Position numbers and translations under genes: made by a program. A stretch of DNA of 64,000 bases, taken from positions 8,069,755 through 8,133,754 of the forward strand of contig OX104132.1 in assembly GCA_944470555.2 (NCBI GenBank), given 5' to 3'. The DNA is from Heterobilharzia americana (taxonomy: Eukaryota > Platyhelminthes > Trematoda > Strigeidida > Schistosomatidae). The notes beneath the pieces were generated by a model. It worked only from the letters and a program-made list of their open reading frames with translations. It did no database searches and was not told the origin of the DNA. Of this stretch, positions 57,387-64,000 are shown in pieces; the first letter of the stretch is position 1, and each line of letters starts with the position of its first letter.

Positions 57387-58736
57387 GATTGTCTTCTCTC
57401 GATGAAAGCGAAAGTGAAAGTGGGGACATGGAATGTCCGCACCATGTTTGAACCCAGTAAGGCAGCCCAGATTGCAAAAGAGATGAGAAGGTATCAGAGT
57501 GAAGTGCTTGGGATTTGCGAAAGCAGATGGAATGGAGTGGACTCTCCAAACTGTCAACTGGAGAATCAATAATCTACTCCGGTCACCCAGACGCCAACCA
57601 CGAGCACACTGAGGGAGTGGCTATCATGATGTCCTCAAGAGCATGGAAGGCTGTCTCTCATGCAGTGGGAACCAATCTCCTCAACGATCAGGATCATGAC
57701 AGCAAGGTTCAACTCAAAAGGGAGGAATATCACAATCATACAATGTTATGCACCTACAAATAATGCAGAGCAAGAGAAAAAGGAGGATTTCTACAGACAA
57801 CTGCAATCAACACTGGACAAGACCCCACCTCAGATGGCGACATCAAAATTCTAATGGGTGGGGTGACATGAATGCCAAACTGGGAGCAGACAACACAGGA
57901 AGAGAACTAACCATGGGCCGAGAAGCGCTAGGTGGAATGAACGAGAATAGAGAATTGTTTGTAGAATTCTGTGCATTCAACGATTTGGTGATTGCAGTGA
58001 GGCAGTGTGTTCAAGCACAAGGATATCCACAAAGCGATATAGATTTGATTTCACCAGATGGACACAGTGCACTAAAAATCAGATCGACTTTATCTCAATC
58101 TCAAGAAAGTGGAGACGCAGTCTACTTGACACAAGGTCAAGAAGAGGAGCAGATGTAGAATCACACCACTCACTATCTAGTGCAAGGAACCTAACTTCCA
58201 AATCAAGTTGAGAGTCTTCAAGGAAGCTGGTGACAGACCACAGTTCAAGTACAACACTCGGAAACTGAAGGATGAAACTACGAAGAAAGTCTTCACGTCA
58301 GCCATCAAGACAAAATGGGAGATATCGAGGAACATCCCTGAAGAAACCTGTGTGGAAGAACACTGGAGGTCTTGGAAAGAGATGTGGAGAGAAACCTGCA
58401 TAACCGTATTAGGAAGGAAGAAGAAAGAAGACAAGGAATGGATCTCGACGGATACATGGAAGCTGATAGGATAGGGAGAGGAGGATGGTGAAGCAGAAGA
58501 TAAACCAGTGCAAAGATGCACAACGAGAAGAGGAACTGAGTACAATGTATAAAACACTGGTCAAAGAAGTGAAGAAGAGTGCGCGGAAAGACAAAAGACA
58601 CTTCTACGAAACACTGGCAAGTGAAGCAGAACAGGCTGCAGGCAGGAGAGACAGAGACCTGATAACATTGTATCAAATAACCAGGTTACTATCCGGGAGG
58701 GGAGAGATCAACGCAGACGAAACCAATAAAAGATGA
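57387..58736 (+). pseudogene. Endonuclease domain of R5, frameshifted
   Basis: Begins at an in-frame ATG with VGTWNVRTM (57420 region) and ESRWN; a one-base loss then shifts frame. HTEGVAIMMSSRAWKAV and ITIIQCYAPTNNAEQEKK are better preserved here than in R2 and R3, where HTEFCSAHHDVP and an altered YATHLQ-type sequence occur. The remaining frame breaks coincide with those of R2/R3. Confidence 0.83.
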
Positions 58737-58897
58737 TGAAGGAGATATAATTACGAAAGAAGAGAAACAAAGGAGAGGATGGGCCGACCACTTCAAGAAG
58801 CTCTTGAATCGACCACCACCACCACCTGCACTTCGTCCAGAAATACCACCTGCAGCCCAGCCACAGAACTACAAGTGAACATAAATCCCCAACAAAA

Positions 58898-60308
58898 ATG
58901 GAAGTCCTGAACGCCATAAAGCTACTGAAATGCGGGAAAGCAGCAGGACCAGATGGAATACCGCCAGAAGCACTGAGAACAGATGCAGAGACAACAGTGG
59001 ACATGCTCACACCACTATTGCAGAAGGTGTGGAAGGAAGAGAAGGTACCTGACGATTGGAAGAAGAGTTACCTTGTCAAACTCCCAAAGAAAGGCGACCT
59101 AAGTGTTTGCAAGAAGTGGCGCGGAACCACTCTCCCGTCCACCCAAAGCAAGCAAAATATTAAGCCGCATCATCCTGGAGAGGCTTAAAGATGCACTGGA
59201 TTCAAAACTACGACCGGAACAGGCAGGCTTCAGGAAGTACAAATCATGTGCGGACCAAATTGCAACGCTACACTTCGCATCATCATAGAACAGAGTATAG
59301 AATGGCAGTCAACCCTCTACCTCAACTTTATCGACTTTGAGAAGGCCTTTGACAGCGTCGACCGAGAAGTAATTTGGAAACTGCTTCAATACTACGGAGT
59401 ACCGCAAACCTTTATCCGCCTCATTCAACAACTATATGAAGACTCCACATGCGAAGTAATTCACAATGGGAAGCTCAGTGATGCTTTTGAAGTGAAGACA
59501 GGAGTGAAACAAGGTTGCCTACTATCCCCCATGATATTCCTGATTGTAGTCAACTGGACTGGATCATGCAGCAAACAGTGGGGAGCTGTGAGAAGGGGGG
59601 GATACACTGGCTGGACTGCGGAAAAGAACCTAGAAGACTTGGATTTCGCCGATGACTTGTGCCTGATGTCACATAAACTTGAAGATCTGCAGGCAAAAAC
59701 TAACAAGTTGATAGAAGAGGCAGCGAAGACGGGCTTCAAGTGAATATAGAGAAGACAGAGGTGATGAAGATACCGTACAAACAACTCCAACGTCAACAAC
59801 AAACTCCAGTCACCATCAACGGGAGAAACTTAAAGGAAGTAACCTCCTTCACCTATCTAGGAAGCACTGTTTCAACTACGGGCGGGACGGACGAGGACGT
59901 CAAAGTCAGAATCGGAAAAGCAAGACAGGCGTTCATTAGCCTGAAATCAGTGTGGAGATCTTCTGCACTCAGCATGTGGAACAAGATACGGATTTTCAAC
60001 ACCAACGTCAAGTCAGTGCTCTTGTATGGTTCAGAGACTTGGCGCGTCACGAAAGGCATTTCCAATAAACTACAGACATTCATCAACAACTGCTTACGCT
60101 CGCTACTGGAGATCAGATGGTCAGAAAGAATAAGCAACAAGGAACTCTGGGAACGAACCAACCAAGAACCTATCACGCAACAAATATGCAGGAGAAGTGG
60201 AGATGGATTGGCCATGCACTGAGAAGGCTTACTGAGGACATCACGCGCCAGGCCAGTTACTCGAGTGGAATCCCCATGGGAAGCGACGAGTTGGACGTCC
60301 AAGGGTGA
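58898..60308 (+). pseudogene. Reverse transcriptase of R5, catalytic residues kept, frame broken
   Basis: In order: KAAGPDGIPPEAL followed by the expected RTDAETTVDML (no stop, unlike R2/R3), LPKKGDLSVCKKWRG, FIDFEKAFDSVDREVIWKLL (motif A, Asp at 59333), TGVKQGCLLSPMIFLIVV (motif B), DFADDLCLMS (motif C, both Asp), then SFTYLGSTVSTTGG and LLYGSETWRVTK in the next frame. Frame changes occur after LPS and after KTGFK, and one near 60220, so no single protein can be made. Confidence 0.85.
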
Positions 60309-60470
60309 CATGGAGGAGGTCGTGCGAGGAGGAAATGAGAGCTTCTGGGCTGTCGTGGAACCAGGTTAAAAAGATCTCAGAGAACAGATTTCACTGGAGG
60401 CGTGCTACTGAAGCCCTATGTTCCACTAGGAACCCAAGGGACTAATAATAATAATAATAATAATAATAAT

Positions 60471-60605
60471 CCCTCTGCTTCACCGCTGACCTTTCTGTCG
60501 TTTATCATTTTCTTATTGGTTGATAGATTGTGTCTATGTCTATACATCTGTTGATTGCTGACTGACCTGAATGCCAAGCTTCTAGAACTTATCTGATATT
60601 CTCTC
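60471..60605 (-). repeat. Penelope-like element, inner part of left inverted arm
   Basis: Continues the arm split by R5: GCTGACCTTTCTGTCG to CTGACTGACCTGAATGCC, complementary to 60795-60900. Confidence 0.78.
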
Positions 60606-60790
60606 TGTTTCCTCTGCCCAAAATTTCTACATTGTCAAAATTGAATTCATGTGCATAATTGTTATCCTCGTGCATTGAGATGTGTGATGAAATATTCTAG
60701 CGTTTAATGGCCAGTTGGTGTTCATGTAGACAAAGGTGCAGAGCGTGACCACTTTGTCCAATGTAGTGTAGACTGCAGTTATTGCAGTTG
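60580..60790 (-). pseudogene. Penelope-like element GIY-YIG core
   Basis: Minus-strand translation has CNNCSLHYIGQSGHALHLCL then HEHQLAIKR, the C-x2-C..YIGQ-S-G..HEHQ core of the PLE endonuclease. It sits in the spacer between the two arms and reads on into the left arm, so the minus-strand PLE was the original element and the plus arm is an inverted extra copy of its 3' end. Confidence 0.72.
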
Positions 60791-60794
60791 AGAA

Positions 60795-61135
60795 TATCAG
60801 AGAATTCCTAAAAGCTTGGCATTCAGGTCAGTCAGCAATCAACAGATGTATAGACATAGACACATCTATCAACCAATAAGAAAAATGATAAACGACAGAA
60901 AGGTCAGCGGTGAAGCAGAGGGATAGCCAACCGAAAAATCTATACAATCAATGACACAACAACAAAGGGAAACAACCAATCACAGACCGCTTCGTCAAGG
61001 CAAGCTACTAAGTCACTCATCGAGAGATATTGACAGCTCACTTCATATTGAAGTTAGTGCTGATGATGTCATTTAGAAAGAATGAAAGCTTCACGATTAA
61101 AAAGCCCAGCTCAGAGAACACAATACAAACAGGAC
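60795..61135 (+). pseudogene. Penelope-like element 3' end, right inverted arm
   Basis: Plus-strand pieces read REFLKAWHSGQSAINRC-like residues (terminal PLE motif), followed by the non-coding end up to AAAAAGCCCAGCTCAGAG. Complementary to the two parts of the left arm. PLEs commonly leave inverted or partly tandem 5'/3' structures. Confidence 0.75.
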
Positions 61136-63289
61136 TGTTCTACATGTCTATCTATACTAGAATGCGACAAGGTTAACAGCAGGACTCTTGAGTATCTCGT
61201 TTACCCTACCCCACCAGAGCCTTCCTTCAAGGTCATCTATAGGTCAAATCAAATATTTCGAATGGTGTGTGGACTAGCCACATGAACAGAGAACAAACTT
61301 TGGCAATTCATTGGTTCTAGCGCGATCCTTGTTTTCAGTCTCTAAATTCACCTTAGTCACAGCTTCTCCAAAACACTATTTATTTATTTATTTGTTTATT
61401 CTAATCCTATGAGTAATTTTTTGAAGATCACGTGTTGACCTTCTAGCCATTATCACCCTGTGACTTTATGCACCGTTTTTGATAACCTTACATTGATCAT
61501 TTAGCTACTATAAATATAATAGTACAGCCTTTCAAAATGGTTCTTCGAAAAATGGTTTTATTAGTTGAATTGTGACAAAATGTAACAATATTTCATCATT
61601 TTGTTGTGGAACCTTGTGATCTTTAGTGTTTTCAGGCAATCTTCACTCTTTTGGGATTGTAGTCATGCCTCTATTAGTTTCTTCATCATGGTGCCACAAC
61701 TTGGTCACTCTCACCACTGCTGACTTCTCACAACTGAAAGAAATGAATAAATCATCCCATCCGACAGACTGATTGCAGATGATTAAGTTTACTACTACTA
61801 CGGTCTGAATCAGGCAAGGATTCTGATTACTTTCTAATAACACAGTCGTCAGATAGGTATTTATTTCTAATTACGTTGAATACTACTTGGATCTGAAAAG
61901 TAGTATTGTTTTGTTTATCGAAAAAATACTGTCTTAGTTGCTTTTCAGCACCGAATGAAGATCATTTAATCACTTTGACATTCAACTAATGCCAGAAAAA
62001 AGTACTCACACTCACAGGTGATCTATATACCGCTTATCCTTACATGTTTCATTCCCTTTTTAACATGAACATAGATAAGTATTAAGTGGATGACTAGATA
62101 AATAGATAAAAACTGTGTGTGCAAGTATCCAGTTGGTCATTAGATAAAGTTATGATGATCGTTTCCTTTTTGGGTAACTGTTGGACAAAACTGTACGAAA
62201 AAAGTAACTAAAAGGAAGAAAGTGGATAATGCGATAAAAGTGTAGTTAAATGGTTATCGGATGGCTGTTGTTGGGTTAATCGTTTTTGGAACATGAAATC
62301 TATTTCTGCCAGGTGAAAGTAATCAACTGATGATAAAACATGAGGACACAGATGAGAAAAGAAGAGGACAAACATGTAAGCTATTATTGAGGTACACATA
62401 TGTTTGCCAACTAAGCATACCGATATGTTAGGCACTATTTCACCCGTCCCCTATCACTCTACGACAATGGCAGAAGTGGTTCTTATCTAAAAAGAAAACA
62501 AGTATATTTTATTTCATATAAAGCAGATCGTAAAAACTGTACCGCCTCGATCATATTTGATGTGAGGAGAGAATGACTGAGCGTTAAAAAAACTGTGGAT
62601 AGCGTCCGGATTCTAAACAGTGTCTTTTCAACTCAATACTCTATTGAATGAACTATGAGATCCACAGGAATGTGTCACGGGAGGAGGCAGTGAATGACTG
62701 CTACAAACTGTTCCAACTAGGATGAGTCTCAGAATATGCGTTCAGCGCTCATGGGTTCACATGGTTGAAGCCCCTTGAGTACGGGATATGTAACTAGCTC
62801 AACGGGAACCAGTTGAAGTAATATATACTCACTCAAGTGATCAGTATTGGTAATCTATCCCTGATTCACTGCGTCAGAGGAAGCTTAGTTAACAAACCAG
62901 CGACGAGTTTCTCTCTCACTACTACTACTTGTTGCAGAATCATTACCAATTCCTGCTTAAACTTTTATTCAGCAATAAATAAACTCCGGCTTCAAGGCAA
63001 CCATAATGCATTCAGCGGTCAGTATAGTCCAGACTCAACTTCATTTCACTTTGCTTGTTGGAAATCTCATGTGATCGAACGATAATATTTACTGGAGAAC
63101 ATCTGATGGCAAGAGGATACTGCCGATATTTATTCAAGACTAACTCTAAACCTTTTGAATATCTGGTTCTTATCCCTTCCTGCCAACTATCATATATCGA
63201 TTATACATTAGGATTATCAGTTCTCTTATTGATAATAGATGATTAGCTTCCAGATATCCTATTGTAAGTAAAGCAATCTTACAATGGAG

Positions 63290-63880
63290 TTGAAATTTTA
63301 CGTCCAAAATGTTGGTAACTCATTGTCTCAGATAAGTGTCATTATCACATTATTATATTTATTTTAATAGTCGTTCTACTTGACCTAATTAGTAACACTA
63401 TTGTATAGCTGGGTGCAAGAGCTTTCAAATAATTTCTTACCCGTTCCTGTACGATTTATATTTGGTAAAAATGACATTTTGAGAGGAACTAATTGTTATG
63501 CATTATCCCGTATTTTGTGATTGAAATCAGTTGTTTGTTTTTTATAAATTATAATAAAGTAATTTAGTTTTTTTTATACATATGAATGAGATCACGTAAA
63601 AGATATACCGACAATAAGCACTAGAATTTGTGTTCCGTTGTAGACGATTCTAAGGGAAGTTCGCATTGCTTTACTTATCGTTTGGGTGACTCAATTATAG
63701 GAGACTGGACAGGTATAATGATGACCAATCATGTTTAATGTCAGCGGCAATACTAAATAGGTCAAATTATGTGCTTAAGACAACTGCAGACAGACAAAGC
63801 TGTAGCAGATTGAAGACTGAGTTAAGACAGGAATATAACGGTTGTTTCGTCTTTACTTAACAGTGGTTAGCCATGCAAAC
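63290..63880 (+). repeat. Dispersed ~650-bp repeat (family D), copy 3
   Basis: Collinear with 25240-25890: TTATTATATTTATTTTAATAG, CCTGTACGATTTATAT, ATGAATGAGATCACGTAAAA, GACAACTGCAGACAGACAAAG, GGAATATAACGG. No coding content or terminal repeats seen. Confidence 0.55.
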
Positions 63881-64000
63881 GCATCACCTCATACTAAATC
63901 GTCAAAAAAGTGGCTGTAATATCGACTGTTAATAGAAGCAGTGAGGAAATTCACATATTTTGATGTTCTCCTCTTCTCTGAGCTGGGCTATTTAATTGCA

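Larger units (their letters stand above)
57160..60470 (+). mobile_element. RTE-like non-LTR retrotransposon, long copy with FADD intact (R5)
   Basis: About 3.3 kb with 12-bp target-site duplication and a (TAA)n tail (60443-60470), so both ends are certain. It is the least degraded copy: RT catalytic box FADD is intact (59645-59656), the 14-base deletion and one-base RT deletion of R1-R3 are absent, and no hexamer array is present. The endonuclease region still carries the GGGGT insertion near 57857 and the same downstream frame breaks as R2/R3, so it too is non-autonomous. It inserted into an older PLE arm. Confidence 0.92.
53335..64000. other. Upstream of the CUB1 exon: intron or 5' region, transposon-rich
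   Basis: No exon carrying the first CUB strand or signal peptide could be defined here. Contains PLE remnants, SINE-B, RTE copy R5 and two family D repeats. Nothing identifiable in 53400-53830, 54270-54750, 56300-56920 and 61150-63280. Confidence 0.45.

Noticed and set aside
61055..61085. CTGATGATGTC followed by GAAAGC at the Penelope-like end as a hammerhead
   Set aside because: Stem II does not pair without using the G of GAAA, and no NUH triplet with a matching stem I follows. PLE hammerheads are known, but this copy is not convincing.
61643..61843. Minus-strand frame ending MTTIPKE as the missing first CUB or signal exon
   Set aside because: No CUB strand pattern, no signal peptide, and no donor with phase 1 exit.

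Overview
This is an AT-rich eukaryotic (flatworm-like) genomic window. It is almost entirely one large-intron gene on the minus strand, with its introns packed by retroelements. The repeats point to a schistosome or close trematode relative: Sm-alpha-type SINEs with hammerhead ribozymes, RTE-like non-LTR elements, Penelope-like elements (PLEs) and a Merlin DNA transposon. No rRNA, CRISPR, operon or bacterial feature was seen.

Host gene (minus strand, about 53.3 kb down to beyond position 1). Eight exons join with consistent splice sites and phases and spell a NETO-type protein (neuropilin and tolloid-like): CUB1 (53074-53334), a 27-nt microexon (50083-50109), CUB2 in two exons (47243-47409, 41483-41852), an LDLa module with a long insert (25959-26404), a transmembrane segment plus start of the tail (16309-17381), and two further tail exons (7600-7937, 1946-3128). 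The 5' exons (signal peptide, start of CUB1) and the 3' end were not found and probably lie outside. NETO proteins are auxiliary subunits of kainate-type glutamate receptors, so this is a candidate neuromuscular/synaptic gene of the worm. Two exons show an apparent one-base frame discontinuity, each of which, if corrected, restores the phase of the next junction.

Mobile layer. Three long RTE-like copies (12.7-16.1, 28.2-31.6, 57.2-60.5 kb) and three truncated minus-strand copies (8.9-10.2, 22.2-23.85, 51.8-52.3 kb). The long copies share the same disabling lesions, and four copies also share a mutated RT catalytic box (FANG for FADD), so a defective lineage seems to have been copied repeatedly. 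A second non-LTR family is present only as 3' fragments. PLE remnants with GIY-YIG-like motifs occur at 0.5, 46.3, 54.8, 55.7 and 56.9-61.1 kb; the last is an inverted arrangement into which an RTE copy inserted with a clean 12-bp target-site duplication. An internally deleted Merlin element lies at 32.66-33.31 kb.

Most notable pattern: three different tRNA-like SINE families (Sm-alpha-type, and two here called B and C) each end in a hammerhead-ribozyme-like module with its own stem II and stem III sequences. At least three copies (10.94 kb minus, 55.91 kb minus, 56.19 kb plus) keep every conserved core position. Sm-alpha hammerheads are established knowledge; whether B and C have been described cannot be settled from sequence alone. 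Coordinates of repeat edges are approximate because they were judged by eye.
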